The notes beneath the pieces are model-generated. The model made no database searches and was not told the origin of the DNA. It saw nothing but the letters and a program-made list of their open reading frames with translations. The translations under genes and the position numbers were made by a program. Shown piece after piece: positions 24,251 to 32,189 of a DNA stretch of 33,784 nucleotides. Numbering within the stretch: position 1 is the first letter of the stretch; every line of letters starts with the position of its first letter. This stretch comes from Marinifilaceae bacterium (GTDB lineage: Bacteria > Bacteroidota > Bacteroidia > Bacteroidales > Marinifilaceae), in contig JAGBFU010000040.1 of the NCBI GenBank assembly GCA_017936285.1, positions 1-33,784 of the forward strand, written 5' to 3'.

Positions 24251-25369
24251 ATGAAGATAAAATTAGGATTGATACTTTTAACTCTGCTTATTTCTGTAAT
24301 TTTGTATGCGCAAGATCCCAATATAAAACTTCCTCAGATTAATACTTCTGAGATCTCAAAAATACCTCTTAAGGTGGCTGCCGAATTAATCCCATTAGAG
24401 GATGCTGCAGATGTTGTGGTTGGTGAAATCAAGCAGATAAAAAGAGTGGGGGATAAATTAATAATTCTGGATACTGACGATAATGCCGATAGAGTGGTTA
24501 ATCTCTTCGATATGAGTGGTAGGCACATTCGTAGAATCGGAGTACAAGGAAGAGCAGGTGAAGAGTATATAAGTGTTGCAGCTATAGGGGTTGATGCAAA
24601 ACAGGGTAGTGTGATTTTTGCCGATGGTATGCAACAGAAATTGATATCATACACCTTAAGTGGAGAGTATATGAATAGTATAGCCTTTAAGAATGCCGGG
24701 TATATTTCAGATATATACACAGACGGAGGTAATCTGACAATGATATTCCCGATATATGGTAATTCACACTCTACATTGTTGGGGAGTTTAGAGGTGGAGA
24801 ACAATATCTATTACGACATTGTAAAGTCTCAATGGAACTTTGGTGATCCGTGGGGAGCATATCATTATGCAAAATGTAGTTATACAACCAACGGACAAAA
24901 CTCCTATTTTATTAAACCTCTATGTGATACAATATTTCAGTACAACCATTCCGAAAGAGTAATCTATCCGGTTTTTACGGTTCGAGGAAAAAGTTTAAAT
25001 AAATCACTATACAATTATCCGGATATAGTGAATATGCCAACGCAACTCAGAATGGAGAGTGGAGTTCAGGCAATCTATTTAGTTAAAAATATTTTATTTG
25101 TTTTAACGAGCGATGGCTCATATATTTATGATACCGAGAGTGGTAGGTTGTATGAAACATCGCCCACATTACGTTTGAAACGGGAGAGTATCATTACTTC
25201 GGATGGCGAGTCGTTATATGCAGTACTTTCTCCATTGGATTTGGATGATGAGAGTAATCTTGTAGCAATGGGCATCTCTGCCGAGATGATTGCAAAGGTT
25301 AAGGCGCGTTCAGATGATAGTAATCCGGTAATAATAAAGTGGGATATTATTATGCCACAGCAACAATAG
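24251..25369 (+). CDS. Secreted six-bladed beta-propeller protein 1
   Basis: A 372-residue exported protein. Starting at ATG 24251 gives the classical signal peptide MKIKLGLILLTLLISVILYA before QDPN, with no lipobox, so it is likely periplasmic or secreted rather than lipidated. Propeller signatures are ELIPLEDAADVVVGEIKQI, RRIGVQGRAGEEYI, and the C-terminal SDDSNPVIIKWDI. The frame is open back to 24182, but the promoter overlaps that region. It is first of three consecutive propeller genes (10-bp gap to the next). Ligand unknown. Confidence 0.75.
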   Translation: MKIKLGLILLTLLISVILYAQDPNIKLPQINTSEISKIPLKVAAELIPLEDAADVVVGEIKQIKRVGDKLIILDTDDNADRVVNLFDMSGRHIRRIGVQGRAGEEYISVAAIGVDAKQGSVIFADGMQQKLISYTLSGEYMNSIAFKNAGYISDIYTDGGNLTMIFPIYGNSHSTLLGSLEVENNIYYDIVKSQWNFGDPWGAYHYAKCSYTTNGQNSYFIKPLCDTIFQYNHSERVIYPVFTVRGKSLNKSLYNYPDIVNMPTQLRMESGVQAIYLVKNILFVLTSDGSYIYDTESGRLYETSPTLRLKRESIITSDGESLYAVLSPLDLDDESNLVAMGISAEMIAKVKARSDDSNPVIIKWDIIMPQQQ

Positions 25370-25379
25370 GAGTAAAGCT

Positions 25380-26465
25380 ATGAGAAGATTTTTTTATATT
25401 CTTCTTTGCCTGTGTATGATTGCATGCGGAGAAGATACAAAAAATGGTGGTAATAAAATCAATATTCCTGCTCAGAGTGTTTATGCCGGTATATGTGATA
25501 TCTTTACTGAAATTTCGGTAATACCGTTAGAAACGAATGACAGTTCGTTTATTGGCTCTATTTCAAAGATAGAGTTAAGTGATGGAAAAATTTATGTGTT
25601 GGATAAAAGTTCAACAAAGCAAGTTCATATATTTGATACGGTTGGAAACTATATATCAAGTATTGGAAAAATAGGACGCGGTAATGGTGAATATCTCAAT
25701 ATTGAGGATTTTACACTATGTAATGACACTGTTGTGATATTGGCAAATTCTTCAACAGTATATCTTTATGATAATCATGGTGGCTTTATAAGTTCAAAGA
25801 AGTTATCAGAGTCGCTATTATGGAGTATTACCGGTGTTGAAGGTGGATATATTGCATCGACAAATCATCAAACCTTTACAACGGGGCAGGATGCTTATCT
25901 GTTGTATCACTTTGATAAAAGTTTGAATTTATTAGGTAAATACATAAATACATTGCCGATATATGTACAGATGCCACCATTTGTGCGTAATCCGTTGCAG
26001 AGTATAGGTAAAACACTCTATTATCATGACAATTGGACTCCTAACCTATATATATTGGATAATAGTTCCAAAATGGTAGTTGATACTATTACATACCATG
26101 GCTTTGAAAATTTTCCTACAGTGACAGCATTGGCGGATATCAACTCTTTTATGGCAAATATAACTCAGTACGATTGTATTTTTGATTATGTGGTAGTGGG
26201 AAATAATCTGCTGACTGTCTATTTAGGTTCTCAGACATTTAAGATATTGATAACTGACCTGGACACAATGCAGTGTAGTCTGTATAATTGGAGCGACAAA
26301 TATGGAGTTCCGCCATTTTTGAGTATTGATAAGGATGGTTATATATACTCCTCTTTAAGTGTTGAGGCATTAAAGGACTCTACTGCAATTATCTCGCAAT
26401 TAGGTGATGTTTCTCATCTCAAAGACGATGATAATCCTGTGATTTTAAAATTCCGATTGAAGTAA
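25380..26465 (+). CDS. Six-bladed beta-propeller lipoprotein 2
   Basis: A 361-residue lipoprotein: MRRFFYILLCLCMIACGED with lipobox MIAC (Cys16). It carries all three family marks: VIPLETNDSSFIGSISKIEL, SIGKIGRGNGEYLNIEDF, and the C-terminus DDDNPVILKFRLK. The DNA coding for the last motif is identical over 29 bases to that of the most distal propeller gene. It is the second gene of the first propeller operon. Such proteins are expected at the cell envelope. The molecule they bind is unknown. Confidence 0.8.
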   Translation: MRRFFYILLCLCMIACGEDTKNGGNKINIPAQSVYAGICDIFTEISVIPLETNDSSFIGSISKIELSDGKIYVLDKSSTKQVHIFDTVGNYISSIGKIGRGNGEYLNIEDFTLCNDTVVILANSSTVYLYDNHGGFISSKKLSESLLWSITGVEGGYIASTNHQTFTTGQDAYLLYHFDKSLNLLGKYINTLPIYVQMPPFVRNPLQSIGKTLYYHDNWTPNLYILDNSSKMVVDTITYHGFENFPTVTALADINSFMANITQYDCIFDYVVVGNNLLTVYLGSQTFKILITDLDTMQCSLYNWSDKYGVPPFLSIDKDGYIYSSLSVEALKDSTAIISQLGDVSHLKDDDNPVILKFRLK

Positions 26466-26491
26466 AAACTAATGTGAAATTAAATTCTGTT

Positions 26492-27622
26492 ATGCGAAGA
26501 ATGATAAAAATGGCGAGAGTTGTTGCAATCTGCTTAATTCTTGGTGGTATTTTAAGTTTTACAGAAAAACAGAATACCTCTTTTCAATATACTATAAATG
26601 TCGACGCAACTTCTCAGGATCAGCCGGAGTATGATTCGTTTGTTAATGGGATAGAGTTTATCCCATTGGAGACAACGGATAGTAGTTTGATTGGCGAGGT
26701 TAAAGGGTTGGTTGTTACCGATGATAAAATATTTGTTAATTCGGACAGAGAAGAGATACTATGTTTTGACATAAGTGGTAAATTCCTTTTTAGAGTTGGG
26801 AAGATAGGACGTGCTCCGGGGGAATATATCTCTCCATATAGTATTTCAGTTTGTGATAATATAGTGTATGTGCTATGCCAGGAAGCAGGTAAAGTTTTGT
26901 GTTATGATGCTGTTTCGGGAGAGCATATTAATGATATTCCTCTAAATAAGTTTTATGCGCAGATAGAGGTTAGTGATGGTTATATTTATGCTGTAGATAT
27001 GATAACACGCCCCTTTGCAATAGATGCAATTCAGCTCTCTAATCCGAAACAATGTAAAGAGTTATATTGTGTGGCAGAGGGGGAGTCGGTTTATTCCTCT
27101 TTTACGCAACTATTTAAGTCCGGCAATGAAAAATGTTATTGGGTAGATCCTTTACGTGGAGAAATTTATCAACTGCAAGGAGGCGTAATGATACCTTACA
27201 TTGATTTTGAATTTGGTAAAAATGAGTATTCAGAACAGGCTCTTGCTAAAGGGGGCTATATTGCACAAAGTAGCACAAAAGTGGATGCTGTTTGTAATTT
27301 TTATTGCATAAACAATATATGTACCGTTTCATTTGCTGGGGTTGACAAGGATGTTCATACACTAATTTTTGATATAGAGAGTGGAAAACAGATTAATTTA
27401 GGTTTCTTAAAGTATAAGGGGCCAAGCCTGCCCGAAGCATACTATAAAAAGAGACCGGCAGATTTCAAGGCTGCGAATAAGAGGTTTTACTCGTTGTATT
27501 TTCCAAATTATAACGAAGAGTGTGGCGCTCTTCCGGATAATTATAAATCCTATGAACGTATGAAGGGGTTGGATATGTTTGAAGACAATATAGCCTTGAT
27601 TGCTTTTGATTTGAAGTTATAA
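26492..27622 (+). CDS. Six-bladed beta-propeller protein 3
   Basis: A 376-residue protein from ATG 26492, or 382 residues if the upstream GTG at 26474 is used. The ATG gives a cleaner signal peptide (MRRMIKMARVVAICLILGGI). No lipobox is seen, so it is probably periplasmic or membrane-tethered by an uncleaved signal. Signatures are IEFIPLETTDSSLIGEVKGL and RVGKIGRAPGEYISPYSI. The C-terminus is FEDNIALIAFDLKL rather than DDNPVIL. Its GRAPGEY region is DNA-identical over 24 bases to a later propeller gene. It is the last gene of the operon, and a peptide module with its hairpin follows immediately. Confidence 0.72.
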   Translation: MRRMIKMARVVAICLILGGILSFTEKQNTSFQYTINVDATSQDQPEYDSFVNGIEFIPLETTDSSLIGEVKGLVVTDDKIFVNSDREEILCFDISGKFLFRVGKIGRAPGEYISPYSISVCDNIVYVLCQEAGKVLCYDAVSGEHINDIPLNKFYAQIEVSDGYIYAVDMITRPFAIDAIQLSNPKQCKELYCVAEGESVYSSFTQLFKSGNEKCYWVDPLRGEIYQLQGGVMIPYIDFEFGKNEYSEQALAKGGYIAQSSTKVDAVCNFYCINNICTVSFAGVDKDVHTLIFDIESGKQINLGFLKYKGPSLPEAYYKKRPADFKAANKRFYSLYFPNYNEECGALPDNYKSYERMKGLDMFEDNIALIAFDLKL

Positions 27623-27643
27623 TTGAGAGCGTACACGGAACGG

Positions 27644-27906
27644 TTTTAACAATTGTTCCCAAAAGAGGACAATTCTTTTTGTGTTTTGATGAAATTTCAC
27701 TATACTTTTGTAGCATTATTCCTGATGAGTGGGGATATAAAATTTATAAACACAATTAAATTTTATAAGTTATGAAGAAACTATTTAAAGTTATGGGAGT
27801 AGTTGCCATTTGTGTAGCTTTTTCTGTTATGGTTTACAATCAGGTTAATGCTAAACCGGAAAATTCAATCCTTGCTAAAAACATTGAGGCATTGAGTCAG
27901 AGTGAG
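27644..27906 (+). repeat. Peptide module copy A (hairpin, promoter, leader)
   Basis: First of four copies. From TTTTAAC to the codon before the variable tail it is 263 bases, exactly the same length as copy B (30562-30824) with few substitutions. It holds an AATTGT/ACAATT hairpin with a following T-run, the promoter, a ~60-base 5' UTR, and the first 45 codons of the peptide. Confidence 0.88.
27678..27710 (+). promoter_or_regulatory. Promoter of peptide copy A
   Basis: TTTG (27678-27681), 21 bases, TACTTTTG (27703-27710). The upstream hairpin and T-run overlap the -33 element, so the end of the preceding operon and the start of this one share DNA. Confidence 0.7.
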
Positions 27907-27942
27907 GGAGGGGTATACAATTTCAAGGTTATAAAAATGTAA
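27772..27942 (+). CDS. NVEALA-like peptide A, frameshifted
   Basis: The frame opens with MKKLFKVMGVVAICVAFSVM (signal peptide), then YNQVNAKPENSILAKNIEALSQSE as in the other copies, but stops after 56 residues in an unrelated tail (GGVYNFKVIKM). One base earlier in phase, the DNA from about 27906 to 28112 continues with GYKNVTDKSRL and four cysteines. A single lost G in the run at 27906-27913 would explain this. As read, the peptide lacks its Cys-rich tail. It may be a real pseudogene, a phase-variable gene, or a sequencing error. Confidence 0.65.
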   Translation: MKKLFKVMGVVAICVAFSVMVYNQVNAKPENSILAKNIEALSQSEGGVYNFKVIKM

Positions 27943-28112
27943 CTGATAAATCCAGGCTGACAGAATTAAGAGTGAAAATAGATCCTAAAACAGGAGTCAA
28001 TATAGAGTATGAAGTTGAGTGTATAGTGTATAAAACGTATTGTAAATCAGCAAGTAGTAGTAAAGTCTGCTATGATTATTTAAATAAAACTGAGAAGATA
28101 TGTGGAGAGTAA
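27943..28112 (+). pseudogene. Orphaned Cys-rich tail of peptide A
   Basis: In the frame ending at TAA 28110-28112, this region reads as a normal peptide tail: TDKSRLTELRVKIDPKTG, then ECIVYKTYCKSASSSKVCYD and ending KTEKICGE, with four cysteines. It lacks a start codon of its own and must have been joined to the leader at 27772. The full product would have been about 113 residues. The next gene's start codon (28100) lies inside its last codons. Confidence 0.6.
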
Positions 28113-29245
28113 GAATTTTATTGATTATGTCAATTTATACCTGTGCTCTTGCGTGTTCCGCTACGAAAAATCAGGATGAAACAACAATCGATATAGATTT
28201 GTCAAGGCCTTGTGAGGAGAATGTTTGGGGCAAGCTGGTCAAAGATGCGAAACTAGTTAAGTTGACTTTTAAGGATGCCAATGAGGTGATAGGTGTTATT
28301 GATCGAGTCATATTTACAAAATCCAACATTATAATTCTTGATAAGCAACAAATGAAGGTGTTTGTATTTGATAAAAAGGGTAATAACATTGCTATAATTG
28401 ATAGACAAGGCAGGGATCCTGAGCAATATATATCTATTGAAGACATTGCTATAAGCGATGATATGATATTTATTTATGACAGCGATGATTGTAAGGTATG
28501 TATATATTCAATAAATGGGGATTTCGTTAGAAAATTCGATGTTGCCAGTGGCTACCATATTGCGATAACAGCTTATGACGAACTATTCCTATCATCGGGT
28601 TATGCTGCTGATGGGTATGAAGTAAGTTTATGTGATTTCATGGGTAATAACATAGAAAAATTAGTTCCAGTTGATGAGACATTAAATTCTTTGCCTGTAG
28701 AATTTGTAAATGAGAGAGCTTTATCAATATACGAGGATGAGGTTTTAATGACGCGTTATTTCGATTATTCAGTATACTCTTATAATGGCTCTGAGATAAA
28801 GGCTAAGTATAGATTTGATTTCGGTGAAAATAATTTCTCGGTTGAGTTAATAAATGAGAAGGATCCGATCCTGTTCCATAAGTCAATTATTGCAGGTAGG
28901 AGTGTTCATACAATTGATAATTTTGTAGAGTCACCTGATTGGTTGATTTTTGATGCGGGTTTTAAAACTATCTTTTACAATAAGGAGGAGAGAAAATATT
29001 ATGTGGAGAGTAGTTATAAACCTGCACCTTATGGTCTGTTCTTTTTGAATCCAATAATGGGATATGACCAATATACAGATTCTTTTTATTCAACAGTCTC
29101 GGCCTTGAATATTGGTGAAAAATTAATACCATTCTTGCAGAATACTCCTTCTGGATATGTGGGAATTGATCAATATGTAGACTCTCTTATCAGTGAAGAT
29201 GAGAATGATTATATTCTTATGTTAAGATTTAGTGATAAATTGTAG
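28100..29245 (+). CDS. Six-bladed beta-propeller lipoprotein 4
   Basis: A 381-residue lipoprotein: MWRVRILLIMSIYTCALACS with lipobox ALAC (Cys19). Signatures are LVKLTFKDANEVIGVIDRV, a divergent form of the LETNDS strand, IDRQGRDPEQYISIEDIAI, and the acidic C-terminus SEDENDYILMLRF. It begins 13 bases inside the ancestral end of the peptide A frame, so it is the partner gene of that peptide. If peptide A is frameshifted, translational coupling to this gene would be lost. A terminator-promoter hairpin follows. Confidence 0.78.
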   Translation: MWRVRILLIMSIYTCALACSATKNQDETTIDIDLSRPCEENVWGKLVKDAKLVKLTFKDANEVIGVIDRVIFTKSNIIILDKQQMKVFVFDKKGNNIAIIDRQGRDPEQYISIEDIAISDDMIFIYDSDDCKVCIYSINGDFVRKFDVASGYHIAITAYDELFLSSGYAADGYEVSLCDFMGNNIEKLVPVDETLNSLPVEFVNERALSIYEDEVLMTRYFDYSVYSYNGSEIKAKYRFDFGENNFSVELINEKDPILFHKSIIAGRSVHTIDNFVESPDWLIFDAGFKTIFYNKEERKYYVESSYKPAPYGLFFLNPIMGYDQYTDSFYSTVSALNIGEKLIPFLQNTPSGYVGIDQYVDSLISEDENDYILMLRFSDKL

Positions 29246-29259
29246 ATGGGTTCCCCTAA

Positions 29260-29304
29260 AAAAGTATAGTCTTTTTGTAATATCACAAAAAGACTATACT
29301 TTTG
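29260..29304 (+). promoter_or_regulatory. Terminator-promoter combined hairpin
   Basis: A perfect 19-bp inverted repeat (arms 29260-29278 and 29285-29303, loop AATATC) just past the stop of the propeller 4 gene. The left arm is AAAAGTATAGTCTTTTTGT. The left arm contains TTTG (29274-29277) and the right arm ends in TACTTTTG (29297-29304), 19 bases apart, an ideal promoter for the next gene. The stem ends in UUUUG, so it can also stop the upstream transcript. Confidence 0.8.
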
Positions 29305-29357
29305 TTGTATTATTCTGAAAGGTGTTGAAATAAAATAAATATTAGAACATTAATTAT

Positions 29358-30509
29358 ATGAATAGATTTACACAATGTATTATACAAATTACAAGTGTTG
29401 TATTTGTTGCCTGTTCGCAGAATGCAATTACAACCGGTAATATTGTAGTGGAGCCTGAAGCTGTAGATATGTCAATAGGAGAGAGTGGAATTCTATCTGA
29501 TATGGATTTAATTCAATTAGAAACGAATGATTCTGTCCTTATCGGCAATATTGATAAAGTAATTGCCACTTCGGATAGATTATTTATTGCTGATTTTGAG
29601 AATCTCTCAGTTTATATATTTGATTTAGAAGGGAAATATATAAATAAGATATCGAATCAGGGTAGAGGTGCTGACGAATATATCTATTTGTTTGACATTT
29701 GTTATAATAAAGACAATAATACTATTAATCTGTTAAGCAGAAATACCTCTAAGATATTTACTTATACGAAAGATGGAGAAATTATTAATGTTACTCCTCT
29801 TCCTGTTGAAGCAATCGAGGTTGAGTATCATGATGGCTGTTATTATGCAACCACTGGATTTTATCCCCAAGAGTCTTGCACAAATAATAATCTGGTAATT
29901 ATGGATACTGCATTTAATGTGCTTGATGCAATGTTTGCTATTGATGGTATTAGATCTGAACACTCTTTGTATGATAATCTATATGTGTATAACAGAGAGG
30001 TTCACAATGTGGATAATTGGTTGTTTAGAGTGTATAAAACTAATAGTATAGACGTTTGTTATTGTTTTGATTTTGGCGCTGTTCAGAGACCCAAGCATTT
30101 AGATGGGGCTGATGTGTATAAAAAAGCGCTTATTGAAGATCGATCGGTTGCAGAGTATATTACATCTGTTGATAAGGTGCAGGAGTGTAGTAACTATATA
30201 TTAGCGACATATACTTATGGAGGCCGAAGTTGTATGGTGGTGGCTGATAAGCGTACAAACAAAACCAGTAGTTACTCTCTTGGTTTAGTAGAGAAGTTTT
30301 ATGCGTTACCATTTGGAAAAATTGTTGATATGAGCCAAGATCAAATAGTAACATATATACCAGCAAGCAGAGTTCTTAATATGTATAGAGGTTTTAATGA
30401 ATATAATGATTTTAGGGAGGACTTTCCTAATCAAATTAAGCGTTTGCAGGAAAAGTTTTCAAATATTTCAGAAGATGATAATCCCTTTATTGCAATATAT
30501 AAAATCTAA
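29358..30509 (+). CDS. Six-bladed beta-propeller lipoprotein 5
   Basis: A 383-residue lipoprotein: MNRFTQCIIQITSVVFVACS with lipobox FVAC (Cys19). Signatures are LIQLETNDSVLIGNIDKVI, KISNQGRGADEYIYLFDI, and the C-terminus SEDDNPFIAIYKI. It has its own promoter in the preceding palindrome and no peptide gene before it. It is therefore a single-gene unit between peptide modules A and B. Low GC, like the rest of the array. Confidence 0.78.
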   Translation: MNRFTQCIIQITSVVFVACSQNAITTGNIVVEPEAVDMSIGESGILSDMDLIQLETNDSVLIGNIDKVIATSDRLFIADFENLSVYIFDLEGKYINKISNQGRGADEYIYLFDICYNKDNNTINLLSRNTSKIFTYTKDGEIINVTPLPVEAIEVEYHDGCYYATTGFYPQESCTNNNLVIMDTAFNVLDAMFAIDGIRSEHSLYDNLYVYNREVHNVDNWLFRVYKTNSIDVCYCFDFGAVQRPKHLDGADVYKKALIEDRSVAEYITSVDKVQECSNYILATYTYGGRSCMVVADKRTNKTSSYSLGLVEKFYALPFGKIVDMSQDQIVTYIPASRVLNMYRGFNEYNDFREDFPNQIKRLQEKFSNISEDDNPFIAIYKI

Positions 30510-30512
30510 TTT

Positions 30513-30561
30513 TGCAGTATCTGATAGTATATAAGCTGTATAAGCATTGGAATGTTTTTAT
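30513..30561 (+). repeat. Upstream extension of module, copy B
   Basis: The 50 bases before module B (starting TGCAGTATCTGATAGTA) match those before module C (31992-32038) closely, though copies A and D lack them. It extends the duplicated unit into the intergenic DNA after the preceding propeller gene. Confidence 0.65.
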
Positions 30562-30824
30562 TTTTAACAATTGTTCCCAAAAGAGGACAATTCTTTTTGT
30601 GTTTTCACGAATTTTCACTATACTTTTGTAGCATTATTCTTGGTGAGTGGGGATGTAAAATTTATAAACACAATTAAATTTCATAAGTTATGAAGAAACT
30701 ATTAAAAATCATGGTAGTGGTTGCAGTTTGTTCAGCTTTTGCAGTTGTGGTTTACAATCAGGTTAATGCTAAACCGGAAAATTCAATCCTTGCTAAAAAC
30801 ATTGAGGCGTTGAGTCAGAGTGAG
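30562..30824 (+). repeat. Peptide module copy B
   Basis: Same 263-base arrangement as copy A: hairpin, promoter (TTTG 30596-30599, 21 bases, TACTTTTG 30621-30628), 5' UTR and 45 leader codons. Copy B is the intact reference against which the damage in A and C can be read. Confidence 0.88.
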
Positions 30825-30971
30825 AATAATCAGGCAGGGGCATGTTGTTTGAATGGATATAAAAAATGGTATGGAACATCGAACGTCCCTACGAATCGCA
30901 AAGAGTATTTTAGAGATTGTTGGTGTGATCCTAAAGAGGGTTATGATCCGCAAAGTTGTGATTGCGATTAA
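30690..30971 (+). CDS. NVEALA-like secreted Cys-rich peptide B
   Basis: A 93-residue exported peptide, the intact member of the array. Its signal peptide MKKLLKIMVVVAVCSAFAVV runs into YNQVNAKPENSILAKNIEALSQSE, whose NIEAL block resembles the NVEALA motif. The mature tail has six cysteines in three pairs (ACC with one more pair DCWC, and SCDC), suited to disulfides. The promoter is at 30596-30628. The next gene starts four bases after its stop. Cleavage could fall after VNA or after the NIEAL block; neither is proven. Function unknown. Confidence 0.8.
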   Translation: MKKLLKIMVVVAVCSAFAVVVYNQVNAKPENSILAKNIEALSQSENNQAGACCLNGYKKWYGTSNVPTNRKEYFRDCWCDPKEGYDPQSCDCD

Positions 30972-30975
30972 ATTT

Positions 30976-31974
30976 ATGTTTAGAGGTATGGCTAGGATTA
31001 AAATAGTGCCTTTTATTTTATTATTGTGGTCATGTTCGGCTAAAGAGTATTCATATATTTCGGAAACTGACTTTTCTGAAACAATAAGGATGGAGAAAAA
31101 AGGAGGTTTTGATGTCTTGGCAAGAATTGATGCAATGACAGTCGTTGGAAACAACCTCCTTGTTCGTGCAGATCAAAACACAAATATCTTCTCTCTATAT
31201 GACTTTGCCGGTGAACTACAAAAGTCATGGGGAGAGAAAGGACGTGCTCCGGGGGAATATATGATACCAATGATATCAAAAGTGGATTTTAATAGTTTTA
31301 TGGTGTATGATATTCCAATAGAACGTAAGGAGTATTATTTGATTAATGGAGATTCTCTTTTTATGCAAGAGGCCATAAAATTAAATAATATGCAGGATAT
31401 GCCTTTGTCTATCCATAGTATGGATAAGAATACAATTGTATATGATAGACGACAACCCAAGGAACTTTCTATATATAAATATCATGACGATGGAACAATC
31501 ACCCATATAACATCAATGGAAGATTATAAAGAGAACTATTCAGATAGTAAGGTATATATGGGTTATTTGGAAATAAATCCTATGGAGGATTGTTTTGTTT
31601 ATGCCTTTCAATATATTGACGGTTTTGATATTTACGATATGCAAGGGAATGATATTTGCAAAGTACGTAGGGAATCATTTAAAACCCCATCAAATAGTGA
31701 TTACTCTTTACAAAAGACGTATTGTTTTGCAATTGATAAAAGTGAAAATGGATTTTTGTTGTATCGTGTGAATTATTCAGGACACGAACTTATGAACAAC
31801 TTATCATGTGTAACATATATTGAAGAGTACGATTGGAGTGGTAATCCTATCAGGCGTTACGAGTTGCCCCTTTTTGCATCTAATATAGCTTACATAGGCA
31901 ATGGAGAGTTTATAGTGTATGACGCATATTCAGAAGATGAGTCTATAAAACATTTTGCTCCTTCATATCAATAG
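30976..31974 (+). CDS. Six-bladed beta-propeller lipoprotein 6
   Basis: A 332-residue lipoprotein from ATG 30976: MFRGMARIKIVPFILLLWSC, with lipobox LWSC (Cys20). The frame is open back to 30853, but that part overlaps peptide B in another phase and has no signal peptide. Family evidence is the motif WGEKGRAPGEYMIPM, whose DNA is identical over 24 bases to propeller 3. The LETNDS strand is replaced (VLARIDAMTVVGNNLLV) and the DDNPVIL tail is absent, so this is the most divergent member. Partner of peptide B. Confidence 0.72.
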   Translation: MFRGMARIKIVPFILLLWSCSAKEYSYISETDFSETIRMEKKGGFDVLARIDAMTVVGNNLLVRADQNTNIFSLYDFAGELQKSWGEKGRAPGEYMIPMISKVDFNSFMVYDIPIERKEYYLINGDSLFMQEAIKLNNMQDMPLSIHSMDKNTIVYDRRQPKELSIYKYHDDGTITHITSMEDYKENYSDSKVYMGYLEINPMEDCFVYAFQYIDGFDIYDMQGNDICKVRRESFKTPSNSDYSLQKTYCFAIDKSENGFLLYRVNYSGHELMNNLSCVTYIEEYDWSGNPIRRYELPLFASNIAYIGNGEFIVYDAYSEDESIKHFAPSYQ

Positions 31975-31991
31975 TATTAGCGTTGATATTC

Positions 31992-32189
31992 TGCAATATC
32001 TGATAGTACATAAGCTATATGAGCATAGAGATGTTTTATTTTAACAATTGTCCTCAAAAATTAGGACAATTGTTTTTGTTTTTTGAAAAAAATCACTATA
32101 CTTTTGCAGTTGTGGTTTACAATCAGGTTAATGCTAAGCCGGAAAATCCAATCCTTGCTAAAAACATTGAGGCGTTAACTTATAGTGAG
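31992..32189 (+). repeat. Peptide module copy C, internally deleted
   Basis: Contains the upstream extension (31992-32038), a perfect 12-bp hairpin (AACAATTGTCCT at 32043-32054, AGGACAATTGTT at 32063-32074) followed by T-runs, and TTTG (32075-32078)/TACTTTTG (32099-32106). The sequence then jumps straight into codon 17 of the leader. Compared with copy B, 113 bases are missing between two CTTTTG repeats. Confidence 0.85.

Noticed and set aside
30853..30975. Extension of propeller 6 into the peptide B gene
   Set aside because: It is an out-of-phase reading of peptide B. The lipoprotein signal peptide begins at 30976.
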